From Peromyscus leucopus (taxonomy: Eukaryota; Chordata; Mammalia; Rodentia; Cricetidae): a stretch of 64,000 nucleotides of DNA. The DNA lies in the NCBI RefSeq assembly GCF_004664715.2, contig NC_051069.1, forward strand, positions 73,554,647 to 73,618,646, written 5' to 3'. Below the pieces are notes generated by a model. The model had not been told where the DNA came from. It searched no databases and saw nothing but the letters and a program-made list of their open reading frames with translations. This document shows positions 11,890 through 24,154 of this stretch, one piece after another (positions within the stretch are counted from its first letter, which is position 1; every line of letters starts with the position of its first letter). The position numbers and the translations under genes were made by a program.

Positions 11890-12698
11890 TCAATTTCTAA
11901 TGTGTGAAACAATATATATTCTTACTTCACAAAGTTTGTAATTCTAGGTAATCAGGTACTGATGTTTCTTTCCTGGAAGGAACTGTTTCAGCCAGAACTT
12001 TAAGGCATTTCCAAAGGGTCATTAGCTGTATAAACAAATTATTGGGTACATGTTGAGTTTCATTTAAATCTAAAATAAGAAAGTTAAAGCACATTTGTTC
12101 ACAAATCTAGGCATATAAACAATTGAAAAGTTTTATTAAAGGGGAGAGAGCAGAGAGAATGTGGACCTGATCGATGTGCAATAGATGTGTGTATGAAATG
12201 TGAAAGTATAATCTGTCACTTTATAGCCACAATGTGTTAATAATAATTGTAATTTAAAAATGAAAGTGCTATTGAAAAAGAAAAAGGTCTGTAGTTTTAT
12301 GTGTTAATTTAATTTTAAATTATTATTTGTGCTGTATTAATTTCGTATTAATATATTGAATGTTAACCCAATATTAAATATTAATTTAAAGATCATTAAA
12401 CTATAAAATATATTTCACATTTTATCAATTTAAGAATAATTAAATTCATTATTTCTAATATTTTCCCCATAATCATTAATTATCATCATTTAATGTTACT
12501 TTAGAAAGAAAATATTGTAAATTGAAATTAGAGAATATAAATATAACAGTGGGAAAGAAAAAATTTAATTTATAAAAGCTCATGATACTCTTTAAAATAC
12601 CATTAAGAAAAATTTTAGCCATTTGTTACAAGGGTGAAATGTGAATAGAAAGATGCTTTTTCTAATTGAGGTGAGTATATTTTTGAATCATTTATAGG
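11890..12698. other. AT-rich block
   Basis: No transposon or gene recognised. 12230-12620 is built largely of A/T with motifs such as 'attaat' and 'aatattaa'. It could be a matrix-attachment-like or simply neutral AT-rich stretch. Confidence 0.45.
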
Positions 12699-13055
12699 AC
12701 TATGTGTTGCTGGAGGGCTTCTCTCCAGGTTCCCCAAGCCCCGCAGTCCCACAATTCACTTATAAAATAATCACTCAGACGCTTATATCACTTATAAACT
12801 GTATGGCCGTGGCAGGCTTCTTGCTAATTGTTCTTTTATCTTAAATTAACCCATTTCTATAAATCTATACCTTGCCACGTGGCTGGTGGCTTACCGGCAT
12901 CTTCACATGCTGCTTCTCCTGGCGGTGGCTGCAGTGTCTCTCTCCTCAGCCTTCCGCTTCCCAGAATTCTCCTCTCTCCTTGTCCCACCTACTTCCTGCC
13001 TGGTCACTGGCCATCAGTGTTTTATTTATATAGAACAATATCCCCAGCAACTATG
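12699..13055 (-). mobile_element. solo LTR, copy 1, TSD ACTATG
   Basis: An LTR of 345 bp (12705-13049) read on the minus strand, flanked by perfect actatg repeats at 12699-12704 and 13050-13055. It starts tgttgctgg and ends agca, matching the other four copies, which start tgtagctgg on this strand. Internal landmarks shared with them include 'atggccgtggcaggcttctt' and 'taaattaacccatttcta'. No internal retroviral sequence adjoins it, so it is a solo LTR. A 6-bp TSD fits a class II (ERVK-like) endogenous retrovirus. Confidence 0.85.
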
Positions 13056-13882
13056 TGCTTCAGAATGAGTGTCACAGGAAAGGAAAGGGTAATCATGAGA
13101 AGGACTCAGATCTGAGAAATTATTGAAAAGAGGATGCACAAGCAGTGGGTGGGGCTAATCAACTGTCATGTGTTGTAATACATAACATGTATTTAAAATT
13201 ATCACCCAGAAGGACCTCCTGTTTTAATTTCTTTTGTATGTCTCTTACTAAAAATTAATCTACAGCCAATATTGATTTAGTTGTGTGGCTGTCACAGTAG
13301 TACAAATGTAATAAGGTTATCTGCTGGAATTTAGATGGCCTACAGAATTAGTCTATACTCTAACCATCTGTTATATCACCTTTTAAATAATGAATTCCTG
13401 TATCAGAAGTGTCTTGTCACATGATAACCAAAATACTGAAACAACTGTTGACTTTATTGAGAGATAAATGGATAAAAATATCTTTAACAGACCAATAATG
13501 AGTAAGGGGATTGAATCAATAGTCAATGGTGTCCCACAGAAGAATGCATCTGGATCTGTTCACTTTACTGCTAAATTCTGCCCTTTCAAATAATGCAGAC
13601 AAAATAATGTAAACATATACTTCCCAACTAATTTTCATGCCAACATGGCACTGATATCAAAACAAGACAAGTATAAGAAAAAGTCAGTATTCATAATAAA
13701 CTTTGATGCAAAAATAATTAAATAGGAACATTACAAAACTAAATTTTATAGAATGTTGTAGAGATTGTTCATGAGGAATATCTCAGACTTTCATGAGATG
13801 GAAGGATATATTCAACAAATAGAATCCAGCAAAGCAACACTAGTTTATGAAGAAGGTCAAAACACATTAGTAAGAGGAGGGA

Positions 13883-14175
13883 CATCATCATAGTCATTAC
13901 AGCATCATAGCATCATCATAATGTCATTATTATCACATTATCATTACATCATCATGATGTCAACACATCATTGCATCATCATCCCAAAATAATCACATCA
14001 TCCTCATCATTATCTTTGTCATCAACATCATCATTGTCAAATCATCACTAATCGTCACTTCATTATTACATCATGGCAAAACTTTCATCACGTCAGCATC
14101 ATTACATCATCATCATCAAACCTTCATCATCAAATCACCATATCACTACTGTTATCACATTGTTATCATCATTGA
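13883..14175. repeat. degenerate (ATC)n microsatellite
   Basis: About 290 bp of imperfect cat/atc triplets with single substitutions, lying inside the old L1. Confidence 0.85.
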
Positions 14176-14521
14176 TGCAGATAAAAAAGTTGGAAAATAA
14201 TAAAGTTTTCATGATAATAATCTTCTGAAGTGACCTCAACATAGTAAAAGCCACATATGGCAAACTCATAGTCAACATCAGATTTCAGGAGAGAAAGCAA
14301 ATACTCTCACAGGTTCTAGTCAGCAAGTCCCAAGACAAGAGAAAGAATGAAAAGGTTTCCAAATAGGAGAAGACCAAACTAGATAATCTCTGTTGGTATA
14401 CAACCTGATTTTATACAAAGAAAGCTATAATAAGTGCACCAAAAATTTGCGGGAATTATTGGCAAAGATTCAACATAAAAATCAACATGATAGGAAAACC
14501 TACAGTGACAATAAAATCACT

Positions 14522-14835
14522 AGGCCCTCTGCATAAGAGAGACAATTGTGTAGCTTGATCTGCTTAAGGGGCCCCCTGGTAGTAGGATCAGAATCCATCC
14601 CTGGTGCATGAGCTGGTTTTTTGGAGCCCACTGCCTATGATGGGACACCTCCCACAGCCTTGAGTCAGGGAGAGGGGCTTGGACCTGCCTCTACTGAATG
14701 TGCCTCCACATTCTTGTAGGAGGGAATGGGGAGTGGCTTAGGGGGAGGAGACAGGAGGAGTAGGAGGAGGGAAGATGGGGATCTGTGATTGATATGTAAA
14801 ATAAATAAAAAATTTCTTAATAAGAAAAGAGAGAA
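14522..14835 (+). mobile_element. younger L1 3' UTR inserted in the older L1
   Basis: Landmarks 'ggccctctgcataagaga', 'gtgtagcttgatctgctt', 'atgatgggacacctccca' and a purine-rich stretch lead to an A-rich tail. The text resembles the reverse of the L1 3' end at 34.4-34.7 kb. Severely 5'-truncated. TSD not resolved. Confidence 0.7.
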
Positions 14836-15900
14836 AAAAGCCAACAGACAAAATGCCAGAAGCATTTCTATATAATAACAGTGAATTGCAGACAAAAGAA
14901 ATCAAGAAACAATCCTAATTTATTATCACTACAAAAACAAAACACCTAGGGACAACATTAATAAAAGAAGTAAATGGAGCATGCACTTAAAACTATAGAA
15001 CATGGATGAAGAAAACTGGAAGATACAAAAGCAATTGCATTGTTCAAAAAGTCAGAGCACCCTATTTGACAACAGGTTCAACACAATCTCCAGTGATACT
15101 TCAATAGCAATAGCATGCTCTACAGATCTGCCAAAGAGGCTGAGGTCACTCAGCACTGGGAAAGAACAGTATCTCTCATAGGTGCTATTGGCTAAAGTTG
15201 ATTTATATGCAGAAAGATTTTAAATCCCTGTCTCATCCTATGCCTAAATACAATTCAACAAGACTTAGGTGTATGATAGGGAACATGGAAAGTGGTAGAC
15301 AGAAATTTCTATTACACATCACTAGCGGTATAGTGGATTATTTCATTGTTGCTTTGTTTTTCCATGCAATACCAAAAGCACAGGCAATACAACTTTAAAC
15401 ATTAAAAACTGGGATTAAGTGAAATTATGAAGCTTCTGTACACAAATAAATAAAACAAACAGGATGAAAAGAGAATCCTCAGAATGAGTGAAAATATTTG
15501 GGAGCCACACATTTGTTAAGGAATTAGTAATTCATGATTTGATATTTCTCAAATAAGACATAGCAATGGCCAATGGTGTATCAAACAATGATGACTACCA
15601 TGACTGCAGAAGAATGGAAATTAAAAATGAAATGTTACTTCCTATACGTTAGAGTGGCTGTTATCCAAAATAGAAAAAAGAGTAAGGATGTTTGGAAATG
15701 TAGCTTATGCATAGTGTAAACAAGTATAGCAACCATGACAAAAATATGGAGGCTCATCAAAATTAACATAGCAGTAACCACGAGGTGATCCAGTAATCCT
15801 GTCATAAGGTATATAACCCAAAGAATGAAGTGAACTTGTAAAATTATTGTGAACTTGCATGCATGTGTGTTTGTGTGTGTTGCGTGCGTGTGTGTATATT

Positions 15901-16806
15901 CTGCACAGAGCTGTTTTCTTCTCTGCTGCTTTACCATACTGCGATGTATCCAAAGAACCTTAGGCAAATGCCAATAGTGTGACTGGGGCTTCAAAGTTTT
16001 CAAAGTCTTCCAAGGTATGAGCAACCACACCTCTTTTGTTAACAAGGTATCCAACGTCAGGTATTATGTTATGAAATTACAAAATGGGTCAATACGTGTA
16101 GTGAAGAGTTTTGTTACAGTCTTATGAGGACATAATAAACTATGCACTGACAAAAGTGTGACTCTACTTTGTCACGTTGGAACAAGGAAAATATTATTTA
16201 TTTGAAATCTGATATCATGTGACATGGGTAGAGGAGTGGATGATAAAGAATTATTGAAAGAAATAGATTATTTCTAAAACATGTACTATGTAATAAAAAA
16301 ACTGAAGTTTCAGATAACTTCTTGAAACTTTCAGTGACTGTCATGTACCATGAGTCATGTACAGCTCTAAAGATCAATCTAACTAAAGATAGGACAAATG
16401 TAGGAGATAATGTTTAAGTCACTTATATTATTTTGAAATTTGTGCAAGATAATTTACTTATGAATATCCAGTTGTTTCACATGTATTTGATAAATGGTAT
16501 CTTCAGTAAGTTTAAAGTATTGTAGAAAATTTCAAAATGAATGCAAATCATTCCTGGTTTTAAGAAAAATTATATTTTTTCTTGTGACTTCATCACTCTT
16601 GAGGAATCTATTAGAGAGAGTGAGTATGAAAACAAAAATTATTTCATATGGATGTAAAAGTCATCAACAATATAGAAAACAATCTTCATAATCTTGGCAT
16701 AGGCAATAATATCTAAGAACAAAACATGTTAGATAGAGATGAAAAGTATAAATATATCTTGGAATTTATTAAACTCTAAAATTTGTGCTCTTTAAAAGAA
16801 TTCATC
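15901..16806. other. unassigned intergenic sequence
   Basis: Nothing assignable beyond a short TG-rich stretch just upstream (about 15862-15897). Confidence 0.4.
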
Positions 16807-17085
16807 AAAGGGGCTGGAGAGATGGCTCAGTTGGATGAGTTCTTGCTTCTGCAAGCCTAAGGATTTGCATTTGAATCTCCAATGCTTACTCAAAAGTCAG
16901 ATATGTCTGTAACCCAAGCATTGGAGGAGGCAGAAGCAGAGACAAAAGGATCCCCAGAGTTCAGAGCTTAGTGGCTACCCATCCTTCTGGTTCAATGAGA
17001 GACTGTCTCTCACTCTCTCAAAGCAGAAAGGCAGAGAGAGGGTTTAAATGAAGACTCTGGATGATCTAATTTATCCTCTGCATAT

Positions 17086-17133
<48 letters not shown>

Positions 17134-17165
17134 ACTCACACACACACACAGAGAAAGACAGGGAC
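16807..17165 (+). mobile_element. B4-type composite SINE with (CA)n tail
   Basis: tRNA-like head 'gggctggagagatggctcag', then a B1-derived middle ('gtctgtaacccaagca', 'ggaggaggcagaagcagag', 'caatgagagactgtctct') and a long CA tract (about 17090-17150). The order fits B4. Confidence 0.75.
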
Positions 17166-17199
17166 AGAAATAGACAGAGACAGAGAGCGTGTTGACAAC

Positions 17200-17715
17200 A
17201 AAGAATCCACTGTTAAAGCAAAAAGGCAACAAAACAGTGAAGCCAATGTGCAAGACACATTCTTCATGGACATTTTGTATCTATAGTACACAAAAGTCTC
17301 CTAAAATGATCAAGATATCCCAACAAAATGGGTAAATGATTTGAATGAACATTTCATCAAAGAAGATGTGAGCAAATAATAAATGCGAAAACCCCCTTAC
17401 CATAATCTATGCAAATTGCATCACAATGAGATCCCATATTGGTATGGTTAAAAACTAAAAACACAACTGTTACTGTTGAGGTAACAAGTAGAAAAACTAG
17501 AAGTCTTCTGAGTTGCTGGAAGCAGTGTGGAATGGCACAGCCCTTTTGGAAAGCAATTTGCAAGTCATTTGTTCAACAAACTCAGTCATTCTTCCTTTTA
17601 TGTATTTATCACTAAGTGAAAATATGTGTTATCCCCGAACGAGTGGATGGATAGGAGCTCTAGTTACTATTGCTCCAAACTTGTCTTGGAAGTACCTTGT
17701 CTTCATCAGAAGGTA
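17200..17715 (+). mobile_element. old L1 ORF2 relic (C-terminal part)
   Basis: Diverged L1 ORF2 text: 'aaaatgggtaaatgattt', 'catcacaatgagatcccata', 'tggaatggcacagccctttt'. No open frame survives. Confidence 0.65.
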
Positions 17716-18784
17716 GTTGTTAAAACTAATTTTGGGCCATGCACTCAATAGGCTACTCTATGGCAAAGAGTAGGAAGTCCTAAGACAGAGAACAAGCTGT
17801 TAGTCCCCAAAACAAGCCAATAAAGGAAGCCAGAACAAGAGCAGACATACCACTATGCTTTTCCTCAACAGGCAGAACTGGTCTCCAGTGTCAGAAACCA
17901 ATGGTGTCTGCAGTAGTAGGTTGATTCGCGTCAAAGGAATGGGTGGGGATGGATGACTACAAAGTTTTGGGATAACATCCTGATGGTGATCTGGGATGTT
18001 TTGAATTTTGTCAAACTTCATTAGGTTAATATTATTTTATGTAAATTTTTCCCCAGTGAAAATTACTGAGAATATTTTAAAATTCCATTTATGTCCGACA
18101 CTGGTATAGAGTTAAATATTTTGTAAGAAGTTCTCCTAATAAATCCAGACTTAACAAAATATAGCACATAGTTCATTTTCCTGAAATCAGTTATTTGAAG
18201 AAAACCTCTTATTACTGAGAAAAGAAAACTGAAGTTTTGAATTCCCCAAATGTAAACTGTAAGATTCAGGACTGTTTAAATATGCATTTGGTGAAGAAGC
18301 CTGTTAGATAGCATTAAACTGTTTCTCTTTAAATAATCTCTAGCACACAGAATTTGAGAAGCTACAATAAAAAAGAAAAGTAAGATGAATGCGTGATCTA
18401 TCTAGCTTTTACCACTAATGTTAATCATGTATATTTGAGTTTAGAAAATGATAGCACTGTATTATATCAGGGCTGTAAGTAGTTCAGAATTATAACACAC
18501 CACATACGTTAGGGAGAGTAAAGGTGAAGAAATTGGGTGGTGTACAGGTGGACTGAACAAAAAGGGCACTGAATGTCATATCATGCCTCTCATGATTTTA
18601 AAAAAATACTCTTTTACATTTAAAATGGAAGTAGAAATAGGATCTATGGTTCATCCAGAACTCTGAAGGAAAGAAAATCAAATGTATCATAATGTGAATA
18701 GAAAAGGCCAGATGAGGCTGAAATACAGAAGCACACAGAGCAGAGAGATAAATTAAGATGAAATGTGTAAGGTCAAGTGCATGA
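17716..18784. other. unassigned intergenic sequence
   Basis: No recognised gene or repeat. Confidence 0.4.
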
Positions 18785-18982
18785 GGAGCTGGAGGGACGG
18801 TACAGCAGTAAAGAGCTGCAGACAGTTTCAAGTCCCAGTACCTATGGGAGGGCAGCAGTTCCAGGGGATCCAGTGCCCTTTCTGACCTCGGTAGCACCAG
18901 ACATGCATGTGTACGACATGCATGTACATATATACGAGTAGGCAACACTCTTACATATAAAATAAAAAATAAATAAATCTGA
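18785..18982 (+). mobile_element. B3-type SINE
   Basis: 'gagctggagggacggtacag' head, 'ttccaggggatccagtgccc', 'ctcggtagcaccagacatgc' and an AAATAAATAAATC tail follow B3 order. Confidence 0.8.
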
Positions 18983-19377
18983 AAAAGAAAAACAAAGAAA
19001 CAAAAAGAACCAACACTCTAGATGAAACATGAAAGCTGACCTATTAAATCTTCAGAATTGAAGATTCCTAGTGATACAATATATGATTTATGCAAAAGCA
19101 AGAAACAATGATGAGAAGGGCAGAAAAGGCAGAAGGAAGGAAGCAATCAGAGCAACGGTTCTAATGAACTGTCAATCTGACATTAAAAAAAAAATCCCTC
19201 CAGTACAGGAATCTTGTATGGGTATAGACACGCATTTTTATTTACTAAGGGGACAGAGGGTGGAACTTCTAGCCCTTCCTCTAATAACCATCATGGCTGC
19301 TGATAAAGGAATCCTATTTCTCACTAGCTTTCCTCTTCTCCCTTTCTCTTGTTCCCCTTCCATCTACTCCTTTAGAT
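18983..19377. other. unassigned intergenic sequence
   Basis: Pyrimidine-rich near 19325-19375. No feature recognised. Confidence 0.4.
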
Positions 19378-19490
19378 ATTTATTTTGAGATGCAGTGTCC
19401 CTTTGTAGCCACACCTATTCTCTAGCTTGCAATCTTCTTGTCCCCCCTTTATTACAGCTGGGACTGCACTCATGCCCTACCATGCCCAGT
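19378..19490 (-). mobile_element. proto-B1/B1 fragment
   Basis: 'ttttgagatgcagtgtccct', 'attacagctgggactgcact' and 'ctaccatgcccag' are a reversed, strongly diverged B1 head. Confidence 0.55.
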
Positions 19491-19924
19491 AATAAAGTAT
19501 TTTCTAATTACAGAAATCTCATCCCAGACCTCAGTCTACCATGTGTGGAGAAGATGGGAAGGAAATCTCAGGCATTGCTCTACCCTTTTAACAGTTCCTA
19601 GTTTTACTGTTGAGGCTGGTTGCACACCTGTATAAAAGAAACAAGTCCAAGAAGAAATGTAAGACGGAGTATAAGTTTCAAAAGGAAATTCTTAGAAGAT
19701 CTTCATGGAGACAGAATGCTTGAAATGTGCTCATGGCGGGAGGGTGAAATGGTCTTGTTGTGAGGAAGAGTGGAAAGAAACAAGAGGAACCACATTCAGG
19801 AAGGAACACATAAGGAAGAGTAACAGAGAACAGGGTGCTGATGTCCAGAGGGTATGGCTTCAGTTAATTCTCAAGGAGGGCTGTGAACAAGACAGGTGAA
19901 CCTTATCAAATCTCTACAAGATAT
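19491..19924. other. unassigned intergenic sequence
   Basis: No recognised feature. Confidence 0.4.
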
Positions 19925-20118
19925 TATTGCATTTTAATTTATTTTGCTTGCGTGTATGTGTGCAGATGTGCACATGCCGTGTTACAAGTGTAGAGGTCAG
20001 AAGACAATTTGTTAGAGTTGCTTCTCTCCTTCTACTGTGTGGATCATGGGGGCGGAACTCAGGTCATCAGCCTTGGCAGCAAGCACCTTTACCTTACTAA
20101 GCCATCTTACTACCCAAA
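19925..20118 (-). mobile_element. B3-type SINE
   Basis: Reverse of the B3 variant: 'gtagaggtcagaagacaatt', 'ggaactcaggtcatcagc', 'ttggcagcaagcacctttac', 'taagccatcttac'. Confidence 0.75.
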
Positions 20119-20155
20119 CCTTAGCAAATCTTGACTGCCAAGATATATGCCATGA

Positions 20156-20182
20156 GCACATGCATGTGTGCACGTGCATGCA

Positions 20183-20230
<48 letters not shown>
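20156..20230. repeat. 75-bp strictly alternating purine-pyrimidine tract
   Basis: Mixed CA/TG/CG dinucleotides run into a perfect (TG)n with no break in purine-pyrimidine alternation. Such tracts are candidates for left-handed Z-DNA. Confidence 0.9.
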
Positions 20231-20232
<2 letters not shown>

Positions 20233-20264
20233 GAACTGGGTGTGTGCACATATATAAAATATAC

Positions 20265-20720
20265 TTTGTGAGTTAACTTTTATTACCATAACAATATCTA
20301 AAACAATCACTTTATGAAGAAATAAGATTTATTTTGACTTTTGGATTTAGAGGTTTAATTCCATGTTCTACTGGCCCTATTATTTTGGCACCTGAGATGA
20401 GTTGGTTCATCTTGGTGAGAGGAAAGCATAGTGGATCAAATCTGCTCAGTGCATTTTTAGAAAGTAAAGAATGGAAGAAGGACCACTAGTCTACACGCCT
20501 CTTTCAATGGCACATCCTCAATGACGAGAGCTCTTGATGGTCTCACCTCTTAAAATTTACATATCCCAATATGCAATAGCCTGGGGACCAAACCTTTGAC
20601 CTATGGGCCTTCAAGGGCCCATTTTAAATCCATTGTCCTCATCTTAGAATCATTCAATAGCTTCCTATAGAGTTGATTCTACCGACAATAGAATCTCTTT
20701 CTAAGTGAAAGGCTTATGTG
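20265..20720 (-). mobile_element. old interspersed repeat, URR1-like or similar
   Basis: Text such as 'gaagaaataagatttatttt', 'agaggtttaattccatg', 'ttggcacctgagatgag' and 'tggggaccaaacctttgacc' follows a repeat common in rodents (reverse orientation). Class uncertain. Confidence 0.45.
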
Positions 20721-22102
20721 CAAATGTAAGGAGCTGAAAGATCCTTTTCTTAATACTAACTAATGTGCACCATGTAGAAATCACAGCAAATTTTATTTCA
20801 TTTTAGAAATAGGAATGCTCTAAATAAAATCACTGTGCATGTTGTTAACTAGTGATTTATGAACTATGGAAATGATTTTATGAGTGTAATGAACTGTAAG
20901 CAGAGAACTATATGCGAATTTGGCATGGAGCATCCAGAAGTAAATGGCTCTAAAATCTTTCTCAGCTGTGGTAAATATCCCTCAGATTCTCATTATTCTT
21001 GCATGAGTTTTGTTCTCCCATAAGATCTTTACAACTAGGTGTCCATAAAAACAAAAGAGGAGATGTTCCTTTACCACAAGCATTCTGCTTTGAAATAAAA
21101 CTTAATTTTCCTAGAATATGTCCCCAAACAGCTGGGGTTAGCCACATTTTAATGCTCCAGTCATCTTAAATTAATTTTATACTATGCTAGACTAAGAAAA
21201 GCCCAATACATATTTTATATAACTTCATGTATTTTAAGAGAACTTTTATCCATGTGGCTTTAATTCATTTGCATTTATATAATCAAATATTTGTTTTAGG
21301 TCTTTTTGATGTAGAACCAACTTTCAAAAAGGTATGTTTCAGCAAATTAGCCCCTTTAAGAACAGGAAGAATTGTTTTGCCAAAGAAAAAGGATCTCAGA
21401 TATGCAAAGATTCCTATTTGATCTGTAACTCAAAGCTCATGTGACTTGCATTTTTAGATACCTCCTTCCCTAGGAGACCTGGATAACTCTAAGTAACTAG
21501 ACTCTAAAGCTGCTTTCGCCAGACACCAAATCACCAGAGGGCTTTGGCGGTGAATAAAACAAGAAAAGAAACTCAGAGCTCTTCACAAGTGTTGGCAATG
21601 TCTTAACTGCAAATAAAGTTTCTAATATTTAGTACAACTACATCTGATGATGCCTAGAGAGATTACATTCCTACAACCAAATTTTTGTCTGAAATATTAA
21701 AGGGTTGCCTTTAAAGACAGACCTTAGATAATTTGAATTTTCCTGGTATAATAAAATGTACACATTTGATTTACAGTTCTGTATATTTAGTATTACTATC
21801 ACATTGTACTTCTTTGAGTTAATATGTCTTTCTTATTGTCTGATGAATAATATTTTTCCAGATTAAAACCTTCATTTTGTGCAATTCCTCATATATGCTG
21901 ATGTCCTTTGGAATTTGGTGGACAATAGTAAAGACATTTGAAGTAACAGAGCATGTAAATATATGGGATGGAGACATACTTGGATATTAGTTCAGTGATA
22001 TTGGTGACACCAATTCAGAAAAGTATACCATATAGAGATGTAAGTGATTTGTGGGGTCTGCACCTGAGTAATTAAACTCTAGGGTGAATCTTTTAAGCCT
22101 TG
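20721..22102. other. unassigned AT-rich intergenic sequence
   Basis: No recognised gene or repeat. Confidence 0.4.
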
Positions 22103-22480
22103 GTTGTGTGATGTGGGATGTACATTGTGACTATATGTTGCTTTTGTTGGTTGATGAATAAAGCTATGTTGACCTATGGCAGGACAGACTATAGCTAGGA
22201 TGGAAAGCCAAAATGAACACAGGAAGAAAGAAGGGCAGAGTCGAGAGTGACACCATCCAGCTGCCCAAGGAGCAAGATGTTAGCAGACTGGTAACACCAC
22301 GGCCACATGGCAATACATAGATTAGTAAAAATGGGTTAATTTAAGTTGTAAGAGCTAGTTAATAATAAGCCTGAGCAATAGGCCAAATGGTTTATAATTA
22401 ATATCAAGCCTCTGAGTGATTATTTTATAAGCAGCTGTGGGGCCGGGTGGGACACAGAAAAGCCTCCGGCTACAGTTGGG
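22103..22480 (+). mobile_element. solo LTR, copy 2, TSD GTTGTG/GTTGGG
   Basis: LTR at 22109-22474 (366 bp) from tgatgtggg to ggctaca, flanked by gttgtg (22103-22108) and gttggg (22475-22480), a 6-bp TSD with one mismatch. It shares 'gttgatgaataaagct', 'aatgggttaatttaag' and 'aagagctagttaataataag' with the family. No internal viral sequence. Confidence 0.8.
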
Positions 22481-23198
22481 GGCTTCCTTTACATACAGTC
22501 ATGAGCCATGAAGATGGGGTTGGTTTGGGGCATTTGTTCTATATGTCAGCGATTAAAAACCAAGCCATCTGATACTCTGGAAGAAAAAAAGTAAGGGCTA
22601 AAATATTTCAAAATAGAGCAAGTCCAGTTGTCAAAATTTTTAGGATGGAACAAGGTGTAAGTAAAAGGGTAGCGGCCGTCAGAGTCTCCACCCACACACT
22701 TGACATTTTCCAAAACAGCACTTTCTGTAACATGGTTCAAGAACAAACTTTAGTTGTCCCAGGTCAACCACACCTTATTTGTTCTGTAGGGCTGCTGTAA
22801 TGTATGATGAATTAGATCATTGTTAAAGATAAATTTTGCAGTAGACAGGAATAAGTTAGATTTCTAGTTATTAGGTTATGAGATGCTGGTAGTCAAAATC
22901 AACATATACTTTGGATAAGTGAATTTTTCAATCATTTTTGTCTCAAGTGGAAAATTATTCAATTTTGGTAAATATATTTAACTTTACAAAACTGAAAGAA
23001 GCCTCTATTTTGAATCATATTATAGTCAATTTGACAATCTAATATGTTTGTTCCACTGTTTTAACTTATCTCAGAGTATGTGCAAAGGATGCTCTGTTTC
23101 ATAGTATTTGTAGTGATATTGCTTATGAATATTCCAAGTCTCTAGGTTTCCAGTATTGGACTGATGATATGATGAGCCTTAAAGGCATTCCGTTATTG
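22481..23198. other. unassigned intergenic sequence
   Basis: No recognised feature. Confidence 0.4.
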
Positions 23199-23460
23199 TC
23201 TTGGTTACTTTTCTATCACTTTAGCAAAACCCTATGACCAAGACAATTTATAGAAGAAAATTTATTGGGATTTATGGTTCCAAAGAGTGAGTCCATGGCC
23301 ATTGTGGTAGGTAGAGTGACAGCAAGCAGGCAGGAATGGCTCTAGGGTAGTGTCTGAGAGCTTGAATCTTGGTCCCAAGCATGAAGACCAGGAAGAAAAA
23401 GAAGAAGAAGAAGAAGAAGAAGAAGGAGGAGGAGGAGGAGGAGGAGGAGGAGGAGGAGGA

Positions 23461-23532
<72 letters not shown>

Positions 23533-23705
23533 CTAATTGGGAAAGGCATGGGCATTTGGAACTTCAAAGCCTACTCCCTCCCCCAACCCCCGTGATACAC
23601 TTTCCCTAGCAAAGCAATACTTCTAAATTTGTCACAAGCCGTTCTACCAACTGGGGACCAATTATATGAGCCTATGCGGGCCCTTCTTATTCAAATCATT
23701 ACACA
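23199..23705 (-). mobile_element. URR1-like DNA transposon relic with large internal microsatellite
   Basis: Both ends read as the reverse of the rodent URR1 (hAT-like) repeat: 'gtcttggttacttttctatc', 'tatagaagaaaatttattgg', 'gagtccatggccattgtgg' on the left, and 'ctaattgggaaaggcatggg', 'accaactggggaccaatta' on the right. The middle is a long purine tract (23390-23532). Frames over it encode only Glu/Gly/Arg or Leu/Ser/Pro runs. Confidence 0.65.
23390..23532. repeat. 143-bp uninterrupted purine tract: (AAG)n-(AGG)n-(AG)n
   Basis: Three successive motif blocks with no pyrimidine on the + strand. Such purine-pyrimidine tracts can form triplex (H-DNA), and GGA repeats can form quadruplexes. Confidence 0.95.
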
Positions 23706-23787
23706 TTTTTCCTTTATAAGAATGGAATACTTTAAATTCCAATTTTAATGATAACTTTGTTAAACGTATTTTTATTTGTTTTTAAAA

Positions 23788-23972
23788 TAATTTATTTGTA
23801 TTTTATGTACATTGGTGTTTTGCTTGCAGGCATGTCTGTTTGGGGGTGTTAGATCCCCTGGAACAGAAGTTACAGACAGTAATGAGCTGCCATATGGGCG
23901 CTGGGAATTGAACCTGGGTCCTATGGAAGAGCAGCCAGTGCTCTTAACCACTGAGCTATTTCTCCAGGACCA
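23788..23972 (-). mobile_element. B3/B2-type SINE
   Basis: 'gttagatcccctggaaca', 'gggcgctgggaattgaacct', 'gagcagccagtgctcttaac', 'cactgagctatttctcc' are the reverse of the B3 body and tRNA head. Confidence 0.85.
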
Positions 23973-24154
23973 GTTAAAAGTAATTTTTTAAATTATATTT
24001 AAGTAGAATGAGTTAGAGTATTTTTTGTTATGAGAAAATATCTCTATTTGTGAAGTACAGAAAATCATACTGAGTAGGGAATAATCACTAGTTATTAACT
24101 TACTGCACAAAGTATAAAGGACATAGAGTAACAAACTACAGCCAATTGAAAAGC

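Larger units (their letters stand above)
13460..15900 (+). mobile_element. old L1 ORF2 relic, interrupted
   Basis: Degraded L1 ORF2 sequence runs from the reverse-transcriptase region onward: 'acagaccaataatgagtaag', 'tcactttactgctaaattct', later 'gaagcttctgtacaca', then 'gaggtgatccagtaatcc' near 15783. It is broken by a degenerate ATC repeat (13883-14175) and by a younger L1 3' end (about 14522-14835). No frame survives, so it is a dead element. Confidence 0.7.

Noticed and set aside
13883..14175. CRISPR-like regularly spaced repeats
   Set aside because: Simple imperfect ATC triplets in mammalian L1 DNA, with no unique spacers.
15635..16054. 139-codon minus-strand frame
   Set aside because: Antisense to a degraded L1 ORF2 and through a TG repeat.
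23262..23595. Long Ser/Leu/Pro and Glu/Gly/Arg frames
   Set aside because: Translations of the AAG/AGG/AG purine tract.
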